Position numbers and translations under genes: made by a program. Of a stretch of DNA of 64,000 nt, positions 9,640 to 18,052 are shown one piece after another (the stretch's first letter is position 1; the number at the start of each line of letters is the position of its first letter). A model generated the notes under the pieces. The model ran no database searches. It had not been told where the DNA came from and saw only the letters and a list, made by a program, of their open reading frames with translations. Source of the stretch: JABDLO01 sp041749255. GTDB taxonomy: Bacteria > Bacteroidota > Bacteroidia > Chitinophagales > Saprospiraceae. Location: assembly GCA_041749255.1 (NCBI GenBank), contig JBGTBR010000091.1, positions 95,610-159,609 on the forward strand, given 5' to 3'.

Positions 9640-9966
9640 ATGAACAAAAAGTTGTTAAGGAAAAAGATAAGTGAATTGATTCAAAAAACAGAAACCGATA
9701 TTGCTGATATGGAGATGAATACTGCTCCCGTGTCACCGGAAAATGCAATAGGCAGAGTGTCCAGAATGGATGCCATAAATAATAAAAGTGTAGTCGAAGC
9801 AGCCCTCAGAAATAAAAGGGAAAAATTATCAAAATTGCAAATTGCCCTAAGCCGCATAGATAAGCCGGAATTTGGAATATGTTCTATGTGTGGCATGCCC
9901 ATTCAGGAAGGCCGTCTGATATATATGCCGGAAAGTACCCGATGCATACGGTGTGCCGATAAATAA
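9640..9966 (+). CDS. TraR/DksA C4-type zinc-finger protein
   Basis: The 108-residue protein resembles the DksA/TraR family, whose members insert a coiled coil into the secondary channel of RNA polymerase and modulate transcription with ppGpp. A helical coiled-coil region (residues 1-72) carries an acidic stretch. A C4 zinc finger follows with Cys81, Cys84, Cys102 and Cys105 (CSMCG...CIRCADK). The ATG at 9640 is preferred over the upstream start at 9619, which would add seven atypical residues. It is shorter than E. coli DksA (151 residues) and typical of the small Bacteroidota members. It is monocistronic. Confidence 0.85.
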   Translation: MNKKLLRKKISELIQKTETDIADMEMNTAPVSPENAIGRVSRMDAINNKSVVEAALRNKREKLSKLQIALSRIDKPEFGICSMCGMPIQEGRLIYMPESTRCIRCADK

Positions 9967-10156
9967 GAGTGGTCATTTGCTATAAAACCGCCTCACTTAG
10001 GTAGTTCTTTCTAAATGGATACGTGAATAAAGAGAAGAAATGTATACATTAGCCCTATTGTTACATTGCACCCAATATTAAATTGAGTTGAGTCTAACTG
10101 CTCTAAATTGGATTTGTCCATGTTTAAATTATATAAAAACTAAATAATTAAAGTGA

Positions 10157-11209
10157 ATGAAAACCATTAAAGGTCCTGCAATATTTTTAGCCCAGTTTAT
10201 GGGGGACACCGCACCATTCAACTCGCTGGATACTATTTGTACCTGGGCAGCTTCACTAGGTTATAAAGGCATTCAGATACCCACATGGGAAAACAGACTC
10301 ATAGACCTTGAAAAAGCCGCCAACAGTCAAACCTATTGCGATGAATTGAAAGGTAAAATTGCTGACCACGGATTGGAAATCACAGAGTTATCTACCCATC
10401 TTCAGGGACAGCTCGTGGCTGTACACCCTGCATACGATCATATGTTTGACTCATTTGCACCGGAAGCCGTTAAAAATAATCCCTCTTCCAGGACAACCTG
10501 GGCAGTACAACAATTAAAATGGGCTGCATCCGCCAGTAAAAATCTTGGCTTGAAGGCCCATGCTACTTTCTCTGGTGCTTTACTTTGGCATACAGCATAC
10601 CCGTGGCCTCAGCGACCTGCAGGATTAGTAGAAATGGGATTTAAAGAATTAGCCAAAAGATGGATGCCAATACTTGAGCATTTTGATAAATGTGGTGTTG
10701 ATGTCTGTTATGAAATACATCCGGGTGAAGATCTGCATGATGGTTACAGTTATGAAATGTTCCTTGACCATGTCAATGACCATCCAAGGGCCTGTATCTT
10801 GTATGATCCCAGCCATTTCTTATTGCAACAATTGGATTATCTTCAATTTATCGATATTTATCACGACCGTATCAAAATGTTTCATGTAAAAGATGCAGAG
10901 TTTAACCCCAATGGTAAAGGGGGGGTCTATGGTGGTTATCAATCATGGATCAATCGTCCGGGTCGATTCAGGTCTCTTGGAGATGGGCAGGTCGATTTTG
11001 CATCTATTTTCACTAAATTATCGCGGTATGGTTTTGACGGATGGGCTGTAATGGAATGGGAGTGCTGTATAAAATCTCCTGAACAGGGAGCCAGAGAAGG
11101 CGCACCCTTCATACTAAGCCACATTATCGAAGTAACCGATAAAGCTTTCGATGATTTTGCTGGAGGTGAAGAGGATACCGATTCGCTCAAGAAAGTTCTC
11201 GGTCTGTAG
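10157..11209 (+). CDS. Sugar phosphate isomerase/epimerase family TIM-barrel protein
   Basis: The 350-residue protein has the xylose-isomerase-like TIM-barrel fold (AP endonuclease 2 superfamily). Likely divalent-metal ligands are Glu186 (CYEIHPGED), Asp217 and His220 (DPSH), His243 (MFHVKD) and Glu300 (VMEWE). No signal peptide is seen, so it should act in the cytoplasm. Relatives include sugar and inositol isomerases and epimerases; the substrate cannot be read from the sequence. It is not in an operon with sugar transport or catabolic genes, so context does not help. The 11219-11734 gene converges on it with only 9 nt between stops. Confidence 0.85.
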   Translation: MKTIKGPAIFLAQFMGDTAPFNSLDTICTWAASLGYKGIQIPTWENRLIDLEKAANSQTYCDELKGKIADHGLEITELSTHLQGQLVAVHPAYDHMFDSFAPEAVKNNPSSRTTWAVQQLKWAASASKNLGLKAHATFSGALLWHTAYPWPQRPAGLVEMGFKELAKRWMPILEHFDKCGVDVCYEIHPGEDLHDGYSYEMFLDHVNDHPRACILYDPSHFLLQQLDYLQFIDIYHDRIKMFHVKDAEFNPNGKGGVYGGYQSWINRPGRFRSLGDGQVDFASIFTKLSRYGFDGWAVMEWECCIKSPEQGAREGAPFILSHIIEVTDKAFDDFAGGEEDTDSLKKVLGL

Positions 11210-11218
11210 ATATTCACA

Positions 11219-11734
11219 TTAATTGTTGGAATGGAGGCTGTCATCGAACGCAAACAATACTTCTCCTGAGGGAAGGATTTCCATATGGAATGCACGGCTG
11301 GAGTTGGGATCGTAATTTTGACTATCCTGTGATACGCCTGCCATGATATGTATAATTAGTTCTGCATCAATCATCGCTACAGACCTTTTGAGAACTGCAG
11401 ATGTAAATACTGTACTCGCCAAAGATTTTCTGGTGATGAGCTTACCCTTGTTGTCAAAAGTCACCAATACAAATTCATATTTATCGATACTACCCTTCCA
11501 ATATACTAAACCGACGTATTCTTCTTGTGATGGTAAAGAAAAACAAGGTATATATTCAGTCATTCCATCTCCTGTTTTGCCTTCCCAAATTTCAATGTAC
11601 TCTTCTATAGCCTGTAAAGGTAAAACCTTGTTTTCCCTACTAAATACTTCCAGTGCCTCATCATTCAAAGTTATCGGTAATTCGATTTCAGGAAAAAAAG
11701 CGAGAAAACCAGCCCAGGAAAGTTTTGTTTTCAT
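11219..11734 (-). CDS. Hypothetical protein of unknown function
   Basis: A 171-residue soluble protein without signal peptide or membrane helix and with no family I recognise. It begins MKTKLSWAGFLAFFPEIELPITL and has a central beta-rich region (EYVGLVYWKGSIDKYEFVLVTFDNKGKLITRKSLAST) and an Asn/Asp-rich C-terminus. Codon use looks like its neighbours. A perfect TAACTTTG -7 promoter element ends 5 nt before the ATG, so the transcript is predicted to be leaderless. Expression as a real gene is supported by that promoter and by an uninterrupted frame. Confidence 0.65.
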   Translation of the reverse strand: MKTKLSWAGFLAFFPEIELPITLNDEALEVFSRENKVLPLQAIEEYIEIWEGKTGDGMTEYIPCFSLPSQEEYVGLVYWKGSIDKYEFVLVTFDNKGKLITRKSLASTVFTSAVLKRSVAMIDAELIIHIMAGVSQDSQNYDPNSSRAFHMEILPSGEVLFAFDDSLHSNN

Positions 11735-11738
11735 AGTG

Positions 11739-11746
11739 CAAAGTTA
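11739..11746 (-). promoter_or_regulatory. -7 element positioned for a leaderless transcript
   Basis: The - strand reads TAACTTTG (exact TAnnTTTG), then CACT and the ATG at 11734. Transcription starting about five bases after this element would begin at the A of the start codon. A TTGAC lies just upstream, but only about 11 nt from the -7 element. Confidence 0.5.
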
Positions 11747-12186
11747 ATTGGTTAAGTCAACGTATCCATAAATCCAAAATGAATAATTTTTACCAACTTA
11801 CAGTAAAAGTAATGAATCTACACAGGTAGATGATTTTTCAAAAATAGAAAGTTTTTATCATTATTCAGTCCCTTTTTTTCAATTATACCAAAAAACAAAC
11901 TCAGCTTCGGGTTGTTCACCAGATTTGATGAAAATGGTTAGGCACACTATTGGTTAATATACTATCATTTGTGGCCGAATTTGTCTCTACTACTGTAATG
12001 GGTTAAAACATGCTCTTTTTAAGGTAAGCTAAGCCTTATTAAACAAATTCATAAGGAAGAATTGAAACATTAAGACAGCCAAGAAAAGAGCCATTCCGCA
12101 AACCTTCAGCAGGGCATTTTTTATGGTTTTGATGACCCGGTGACTGGATCATGCCGCTCATCTGCAACGCTGGAATGAAGGCTGCG

Positions 12187-12418
12187 ATCAATGCCATTGG
12201 TAAACTTCTGAAGTCCTTGTTTAGACTGGTGTCGTGTCACATGTATTCTGACGGTTAAGTCGTTTGTATTTTTCTGGCTGTTGAGTAAAAAAATCCGCGC
12301 ATCCACCTCTGACGGACGTAAGGATTTTTTTCTGAAAACAGGCTGGAAAAGAGGTAGAATTGGATCGGTAAGAGTTTGGTGTGATACGACACTAAACCCC
12401 AGCGTGTATGCTATTGAT
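12187..12418. repeat. Long imperfect inverted repeat (about 110-nt arms)
   Basis: The two halves fold on each other through a series of matched blocks: atcaatgccat 12187-12197 with atgctattgat 12408-12418; gtttag 12219-12224 with ctaaac 12392-12397; gtgtcgtgtcaca 12229-12241 with tgtgatacgacac 12380-12392; tttttctggctgtt near 12269-12282 with aacaggctggaaaa near 12337-12350; and a perfect 10-bp aaaaaaatcc/ggattttttt at 12287-12296 and 12322-12331. The remainder of the 11747-12448 gap shows no coding signal. It lies downstream of the barrel gene at 12449 and could end that transcript, or be a decayed palindromic mobile element. Confidence 0.6.
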
Positions 12419-12448
12419 TATAGTCAAGGGTATCATCCATGGTCAGGC

Positions 12449-13027
12449 TTAGGATCTGTGGCCAAATAGGTAAAATACACCAAACTGAAATCCCCGGTTG
12501 GTAACTTTTACTGATGAGTTTTCAGTGATATCGTTCATCCCATGGTTATACCTTGCATCCACGCCAAAGCCGGATGGAGGGTGTATATAACTTGCGCCGA
12601 TGCTTAACCCGAGGTCAAGGGTTCCATAATTATTTTTGACATCTGTTTTAGCATTGTTGGTTACATTATTTGCAGAAAGTAAAACGCCTAATTGCGGACC
12701 TGCCTGAATCCTAAATCCATTGTCAAACATATATTGAAACAATACCGGAATATTAATATAATCCAGGTTTGTTTTGGTACTTCCATTGCTGGAGTTTGCG
12801 CCTTGTTGAGAATAATAAATTTCAGGTTGTAGAGCCAAATCGCCTGCCAGGTGAACATGGCCTAATAATCCTAAATGAAGGCCGACTTTTGAATCGAAAG
12901 TGGTGTTGTTGTTATAATTTACATTATAACCATTCAAACCACCTTTAATTCCTATGTTGACGTGTTGTGCACTTGTCGTACCTGCCATCAACATAAATGT
13001 GAGAATTCCGATAAAATTTAATTTCAT
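12449..13027 (-). CDS. Outer-membrane beta-barrel protein (porin/PorT-like family)
   Basis: The 192-residue protein has a signal peptide (MKLNFIGILTFMLMAGTTSAQ) and then alternating amphipathic strands with Gly and aromatic residues (VNIGIKGGLNGYNVNY, GLHLGLLGHVHLAGDLALQPEIYYSQQGA), as in the small outer-membrane beta-barrel family PF13568. It ends in aromatic strands (RGFQFGVFYLFGHRS). Such proteins are abundant in Bacteroidota, and most lack a known function. It is probably monocistronic, with a large inverted repeat right behind its stop codon. Confidence 0.82.
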   Translation of the reverse strand: MKLNFIGILTFMLMAGTTSAQHVNIGIKGGLNGYNVNYNNNTTFDSKVGLHLGLLGHVHLAGDLALQPEIYYSQQGANSSNGSTKTNLDYINIPVLFQYMFDNGFRIQAGPQLGVLLSANNVTNNAKTDVKNNYGTLDLGLSIGASYIHPPSGFGVDARYNHGMNDITENSSVKVTNRGFQFGVFYLFGHRS

Positions 13028-13269
13028 GATTTCTGTTATGTAATTTTGGCAAAGTTGGCGCTTAATTCCTTGATCGTGTTACATAATCATATATATAAAT
13101 TATATAATTTACAGATTAACCTGGTTTGGGAGGCCTAAAGACTAATTTCTGCTACATGTATTTCTTAATTTGCCTGTGTAGCTACATTCTTTGAGAATGG
13201 TATTTCATTGTATAATGTTACATATTAAATATCGACCTAATAAGGCTTACCCTTTCATATTAAATAAAC

Positions 13270-14583
13270 TCATTGCATTTTTTCGTTAAAATCAGACCTT
13301 CCATCATCGTATAGGCCTTTGACTCCAGTTATGGTGCCATTTTCATATATTATTTTTAATCTGAAATATGGAATTGCCTCGATACGAAACAAAGTCTCAG
13401 TCATAGGAATTAAAAGATGTTTTGAACCTCCTTCTCTTTGGTAATACAGCTTTTCATTTTCAAATGTTATAGCTCTGGGTCCATAGTTTCCAGAATAACT
13501 TTTGAGAATTTGCGAAGAAATTTCGACCGGATTTTCTTCAGCTTTCCATCCGTCCAGTATCCATTGGTATTTGAAAGAATTACTGTTACCAGCTCGTTGC
13601 ATTATTTTTTTAATGGCTTCCACTTTTGCCATACCTAAAGCTTGATTTGCCGGTACGATAAAATGAGGCTCAACTCCTGTACCTTCCCAATTTGTATTGG
13701 TTACTGGATTTATTGCCCTCCCTGTTGGTACCCAAACAGAAAAACGGTCTGTTGCTATATGTAGACCTCCGGGATGAGCACCGCCGCCGGTAATCTCACC
13801 AATCAATGTTGCCCGGTTTAAATGTTTGAGATTGTAACAAAATTCTTCAGCAGCCGAGAATGAATTTTTGCTGGTTAATATATAAACATCCGTATCTGGC
13901 ATGCGGTTTCCAGGAACGTATGGAAGAGTCCATGTCTGATCAATTCGATCTGTAGGCCGAAAATAAAAGTTGTTTAAATGAACTGGTTGATCGGAGAACA
14001 AATAGCTTGATATTAATTGAATCATGGCGGGACTCCCTCCTCCATTATTTCTAATATCTATGATCAAAGCATCTGTATTAGATAAAAAATTCATAGCAGC
14101 TTCCGCAATAGCTCCGCTTTCATTGGTTACATAGTAAAACCCTCTCAGGTCAAGATATCCAATATTCCCTTCCAGGATTTTTAGCTCCTGAAAACCAAAA
14201 TTGTTTTTTCTGGCTTCCACTTTCCTTCGTTCAACAAAAGCTAAACTATCTTCGACGCTTCTGAAACTTTTTCTTTCAGCAATTTCTTCAGGATTGAATC
14301 TAACCCTTAAATGCAGATCATTGCTGATAAACCTGATATCTTTTGTAAGACTATCGGCAAAAGCCACCGGATTTGAGATAGAATTGTATTTACCTTCATT
14401 GTTTTTCTTTTTTATGTATTCTCCCATTGATTTTCCTGTGTCTGGAAACACATAACGATCCTCTAGCATCTTACTGACGGAATCTATCACCTCTTTCAGT
14501 TCATTTTTATTCAAAGGTTGATGCTCTTGTGAAAATAAAAATATAGGAAAACAAAGTAATAATAATAAGATTTCTCGCTTCAT
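13270..14583 (-). CDS. Secreted S41-family peptidase with a C-terminal add-on domain
   Basis: The 437-residue protein starts with a signal peptide (residues 1-19, LLLLLCFPIFLFSQ). The S41 (tail-specific/IRBP-like) core spans roughly residues 25-335. It includes IGYLDLRGFYY, DALIIDIRNNGGG, and the catalytic Ser243 and Glu246 in SKNSFSAAEEF, followed by GEITGGGAHPGG. No PDZ domain is evident. Residues 355-437 form a separate domain (YSGNYGPR...LYYQREG...VKGLYDDG) clearly similar to the C-terminus of the serine hydrolase at 16240-17967. The gene lies 21 nt behind marR and is probably controlled by it. The substrate is unknown. Confidence 0.85.
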   Translation of the reverse strand: MKREILLLLLCFPIFLFSQEHQPLNKNELKEVIDSVSKMLEDRYVFPDTGKSMGEYIKKKNNEGKYNSISNPVAFADSLTKDIRFISNDLHLRVRFNPEEIAERKSFRSVEDSLAFVERRKVEARKNNFGFQELKILEGNIGYLDLRGFYYVTNESGAIAEAAMNFLSNTDALIIDIRNNGGGSPAMIQLISSYLFSDQPVHLNNFYFRPTDRIDQTWTLPYVPGNRMPDTDVYILTSKNSFSAAEEFCYNLKHLNRATLIGEITGGGAHPGGLHIATDRFSVWVPTGRAINPVTNTNWEGTGVEPHFIVPANQALGMAKVEAIKKIMQRAGNSNSFKYQWILDGWKAEENPVEISSQILKSYSGNYGPRAITFENEKLYYQREGGSKHLLIPMTETLFRIEAIPYFRLKIIYENGTITGVKGLYDDGRSDFNEKMQ

Positions 14584-14604
14584 GACATTATTTTTTAATA
14601 TTTA

Positions 14605-15045
14605 TTATTCTGGAGACAAACAGTTTATGGTAATTTTCCCTAGCAAATTCATTAAAATATCCAAATCTTTATCTGACAGTCCTTGTAGTGCTTTTTTTCT
14701 GTATAAAATCACTACAGGAATTATTTGTTCTTGTAATTGTTTCCCTTGATCAGTCAAAATCAAGTTTACTCTTCTTCTGTCAGTTTCGTGAAAGGATCTT
14801 ATCAAATAACCCTGGCGAACAAGTATTTCAATGATTCGTGTAATTGAGGCATGATCCTTGAACACTCTCTCTGCTATTTCTTTTTGAGATAGATCAGGAT
14901 CATCACATATGGATTTCAATACCAACCATTGGTCAACGGTAATTTTTATCCCATTCTCACGAAGTTTTTTTTGAGCATACAATCTGTAAGACTTCATGGA
15001 TTTATCCAATACATAAAAAATGGTTTGATCCAGTCTGGGATTCAT
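14605..15045 (-). CDS. MarR-family transcriptional regulator
   Basis: A winged-helix dimeric repressor-type protein of 146 residues. The core shows the MarR pattern: LKSICDDPDLSQKEIAERVFKDHASITRIIEILVRQGYLIRSFHETDRRRVNLILTDQGK in pieces, including the wing DRRR. The ATG at 15045 (MNPRLDQTIFYVLD) is chosen over one at 15096, because the upstream candidate would place a perfect 20-bp palindrome inside the coding region. With the later start that palindrome sits 26 nt upstream, ideal for autoregulation. The S41 peptidase follows 21 nt downstream and is its likely target. The ligand is unknown. Confidence 0.88.
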   Translation of the reverse strand: MNPRLDQTIFYVLDKSMKSYRLYAQKKLRENGIKITVDQWLVLKSICDDPDLSQKEIAERVFKDHASITRIIEILVRQGYLIRSFHETDRRRVNLILTDQGKQLQEQIIPVVILYRKKALQGLSDKDLDILMNLLGKITINCLSPE

Positions 15046-15070
15046 CACATCAAATTTAATTGATACAAAT

Positions 15071-15090
15071 ATAATTGATATATCAATTAT
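15071..15090 (-). promoter_or_regulatory. Perfect 20-bp palindrome, probable MarR operator
   Basis: The sequence ataattgatatatcaattat is its own reverse complement and lies 26 nt upstream of the marR ATG. Size, symmetry and position match typical MarR-family operators. A related site (TTGATA, 8 nt, TATCAA) follows at 15105-15124. Binding is inferred. Confidence 0.65.
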
Positions 15091-15104
15091 AAACAAGTAT
15101 AGAG

Positions 15105-15124
15105 TTGATATTTTAATCTATCAA
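15105..15124 (-). promoter_or_regulatory. Second, spaced half-site pair resembling the MarR operator
   Basis: TTGATA and TATCAA are separated by 8 nt, repeating the core half-site of the perfect palindrome 15 nt away. The site could allow cooperative binding by MarR, or control of a transcript toward the NTF2-like gene. Confidence 0.4.
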
Positions 15125-15281
15125 TAATTTAAAGTAGTATAATTAATAATTTTTAAGTGACCGGAAACCACTTTATAGAGCAATTAATGCAGTGATTTTG
15201 ATTTTGTGATATATGGGAATGGCAAGTTTGATTATCGTATCCAATAATTGTGAAAGTAAATACTACTTCTTAGTAAATAAT

Positions 15282-15788
15282 TTACTCAAGTGCTTTTGCA
15301 TTTAAGAATAATTCTTCTGTAATCGCACCTCCTTCATTTGAATCTGAATCCACCAGGATTTTCCATGTCCCTTCCTCTTTTCTAAGTGTAACGTGAAACG
15401 CCCCATAACCCACCTGTTTTTCACCTGAAGGGTACAATGACTCGTTTTTAAAATACCCCACTTCATAAGCCAGCCCATTATTGCTTATCCGCTCTGTAAA
15501 TCGCAATTCAAATGAGTATTTGACATTGTTTGTTGCCAACGACTCCTTCCAGGCAGGCCATCCATTTTCCATATTTTTATGATATTCAGAAAGATCCATT
15601 ACTCTTTTACTGTTTCGATCAACCCGAATCATATCATTGGAATGCAGAGTAACAAAGGCTGCTACATCCTGCTCCATGATGGCTTTGGTGAATGGTTTCC
15701 AAACTTGATCATTGATTTCCTTTTGGTCATTCTGTGCATGTAAAACAAAAGGCAAATATGCAAGGCATATCAATAAAATCTTTTTCAT
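15282..15788 (-). CDS. Exported NTF2-like / DUF4440-type protein
   Basis: The 168-residue protein has a signal peptide (MKKILLICLAYLPFVLHAQ) and then a small alpha+beta domain of the SnoaL/NTF2-like superfamily: an early helix pair (WKPFTKAIMEQDVAAFVTLHSNDMIRVDR) and beta strands ending in GAFHVTLRKEEGTWKILVDSDS. Such domains bind small ligands or act as isomerases, but many have no assigned activity. A TAATTTTG -7 element lies 44 nt upstream. It is separated from marR by more than 190 nt, and its membership in the same regulon is only suggested by proximity. Confidence 0.75.
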   Translation of the reverse strand: MKKILLICLAYLPFVLHAQNDQKEINDQVWKPFTKAIMEQDVAAFVTLHSNDMIRVDRNSKRVMDLSEYHKNMENGWPAWKESLATNNVKYSFELRFTERISNNGLAYEVGYFKNESLYPSGEKQVGYGAFHVTLRKEEGTWKILVDSDSNEGGAITEELFLNAKALE

Positions 15789-15831
15789 AGGTATTTTTTA
15801 TGTGCTAGCATTTTGGCAACGCCTTTGGTTG

Positions 15832-15839
15832 CAAAATTA
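15832..15839 (-). promoter_or_regulatory. -7 element for the NTF2-like gene
   Basis: The - strand reads TAATTTTG, an exact TAnnTTTG match, ending 44 nt before the ATG at 15788. No TTG is found at the ideal -33 distance. Confidence 0.4.
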
Positions 15840-16239
15840 TTTATTACAAAATTTTTGTATAGTAATATGCGCAACCAACATTTATTTATTATACAAAAAC
15901 AAAAAGCCGATGAATGCATGTCATTTCTTTCTTTAATTGTTAATTATGTTGTGTAATGCAACCTGTTTCGTAACATTTCGTCAATATTATCTGTAACCAT
16001 GAAGATAATATAATCAAGTCAGATAAAAAAACCCTATCCTTTATGAGTACCTAAGTAGGCTATTGAACATGGAGATCCAGGAACTAAATACGATAATGAT
16101 TAATGTAGAAGCAGATACTTTTTAGAATAGACATAGCTTTTTATGTTGGAATATTATCGACTGATATGCTTTCCGTATTGGCTATGTACCCATTAGAATA
16201 ATATCAACATCATGTCCAATAAATATTAAAGGTTTCAAT
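15840..16239. other. Gene-free intergenic stretch between divergent genes
   Basis: This 400-nt AT-rich region lies between the NTF2-like gene (-) and the serine hydrolase gene (+). It must hold the promoter of the latter. I see no coding frame, tRNA or strong hairpin in it. Confidence 0.5.
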
Positions 16240-17967
16240 ATGAAAATATCAAGCTCCAAAAATTATTTTGCTTTGTGTTATATTATGATCCCGATGATTT
16301 TATTTATTGGTAAAACTAATGCCCAATTTATAGATACTTCTTCTTTAGAAAAACAAATTCCAAAATTAATGGAGTCTGGAGACACCCCAGGCCTTTCCAT
16401 TTCATTTATATACAATGGTGATACTTATTGGAGCGCTGCATTTGGCACATTAAATGATAGCCTTCAAACTCCAGTTAACCGTACCTCGATATTCTCAGCT
16501 GCATCTCTAAGCAAACCTGTTTTTGCTTACATGGTTATGCGGTTATCTGAGCGCGAAGAATTTAATCTAGATACACCACTTTCGTCCCTGCTCTTAAACC
16601 CCAGAATGGAACACGATTCCCGATACAAAAAAATCACTGCAAGAATGGTACTTTCTCACATGACCGGACTGCCAAACTGGGGTGGTGATGAATTGAAATT
16701 ACGATTTGACCCCGGAATGGGATTTGATTATTCAGGAGAAGGTTATGTATACCTTCAACAGGTAATAGAATCCATTACAGAACTTTCGCTGGAAGAACTT
16801 GCCCGTAAGGAAGTCTTTGAACCACTCAATATGCACAACACAAGTTTTGTGTGGCAGGAGCGTTTTACAGACAATGTAGTATATGGAAAAGATTGGGCAT
16901 GGAAGGTTTCAAATCTAACTCATTACAAAGAACCCAATGCCTCTTTTTCCCTGCTTACGACTGCAGAAGATTACAGCAAGTTTGTATGTGCTGTATTAAA
17001 CCATACTGGTTTGGGAACACGTCATATTGAATTGATGTTGAGTCCTCAGCATTCGGTTCACCGACCGTGGCGACCCACGGAAGCTGACGATTATGTTTAT
17101 TGGGGGCTGGGTTGGGGGCTCCAAAAAATAGATGAGGGTTGGGCTTTTTTTCATTGGGGCGACAATGGACCATTCAAGGCATATGTACTTGCCTATCCCA
17201 GGCAAAAACTGGGTGTGGTTTATTTTGCAAATTCCCATGACGGGCTTTCCTTTGCAAATGATATCGCCGCTATGCTCAAAGATGAAAAACATTATGCACT
17301 GAAATGGCTGAACTATTCTCGTCATGACAATCCTCAAAGACTTGGTATAAAGAAAGTTAAGCTTGCTGCCCTGACTGAAGGAAGCGAAAGAGCCATTTCA
17401 GTTTTTCGGGAGATTCAAGGTATGTCAGAATCCAAACTGACTGCAGATGACATAGGTAATCTGGCAGAATTCCTCTCAGCAAATAAATTGGACACTGCAG
17501 CTCTTAAAATCATGGAGATAGCACTAAATGAGCACACCAATTCAGTCGATATGTATAACCGTTATGCCGGGATATTGCTTGCAGCTGGAAAATACCAGGA
17601 AGCCATATCATCTCACCAGATAATTTTGGAAATAGAACCCGATAACGATAATGCTCTTCGTCAGATTGAATGGATAAGACAGCGTTTAGCCGTGGAAAAC
17701 CAAGATGTAGAAGTTGCCACAAAACAACTGGCCCTATACGCAGGTGATTATGGTCCAAGGCATTTCCGTTTGAAGAACGGCACGCTCTTTTACCAACGTG
17801 AGGGAAATCCAGAATACAGGATGATTCCCTTGTCACAGGTTTTATTCGCGTTGGAAGGTATGGAAACATTCAGACTACGGTTTGAATTAGAAGGTGATGG
17901 CCGGGTAAATAAAGTAACAGGACTTTATATCAACGGGAGTTCGGACGAAAATAACAGAACAAATTAA
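16240..17967 (+). CDS. Secreted beta-lactamase-fold serine hydrolase with TPR-like segment and C-terminal module
   Basis: A 575-residue exported protein (signal peptide ends near GKTNAQ). Residues 35-350 are a beta-lactamase/class C penicillin-binding fold with nucleophile Ser89 and Lys92 (S-L-S-K). Tyr164 lies in YSG, where the motif is usually YxN, and an HWGDNG motif at 305-310 takes the place of KTG. Residues about 400-480 form TPR-like helices (AALKIMEIALNEHTNSVDMYNRYAGILLAAGKYQEAI in part). Residues 496-575 match the C-terminal module of the S41 peptidase at 13270-14583. It is probably an esterase or peptidase of the DD-peptidase class; the substrate is unknown. It is a single-gene unit. 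Confidence 0.85.
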   Translation: MKISSSKNYFALCYIMIPMILFIGKTNAQFIDTSSLEKQIPKLMESGDTPGLSISFIYNGDTYWSAAFGTLNDSLQTPVNRTSIFSAASLSKPVFAYMVMRLSEREEFNLDTPLSSLLLNPRMEHDSRYKKITARMVLSHMTGLPNWGGDELKLRFDPGMGFDYSGEGYVYLQQVIESITELSLEELARKEVFEPLNMHNTSFVWQERFTDNVVYGKDWAWKVSNLTHYKEPNASFSLLTTAEDYSKFVCAVLNHTGLGTRHIELMLSPQHSVHRPWRPTEADDYVYWGLGWGLQKIDEGWAFFHWGDNGPFKAYVLAYPRQKLGVVYFANSHDGLSFANDIAAMLKDEKHYALKWLNYSRHDNPQRLGIKKVKLAALTEGSERAISVFREIQGMSESKLTADDIGNLAEFLSANKLDTAALKIMEIALNEHTNSVDMYNRYAGILLAAGKYQEAISSHQIILEIEPDNDNALRQIEWIRQRLAVENQDVEVATKQLALYAGDYGPRHFRLKNGTLFYQREGNPEYRMIPLSQVLFALEGMETFRLRFELEGDGRVNKVTGLYINGSSDENNRTN

Positions 17968-18001
17968 AGAGAATTGTGCACCTCGTAGGGTCTGAACGGA
18001 A

Positions 18002-18026
18002 AAACTTGTTAGTTTTAAGCAAGTTT
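18002..18026. terminator. Weak hairpin between convergent genes, possible terminator
   Basis: AAACTTG (18002-18008) pairs with CAAGTTT (18020-18026) around an 11-nt loop, between the serine hydrolase stop (17967) and the stop of the - strand gene at 18053. The stem is AT-rich, and only short T/A runs flank it. Confidence 0.35.
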
Positions 18027-18052
18027 AGCGAATTATGGTGTTGGAAACCGAT

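Noticed and set aside
12121..12469. Two short ORFs on opposite strands of the inverted repeat
   Set aside because: They overlap each other because of the palindromic DNA, have no homologue I know and lack start signals.
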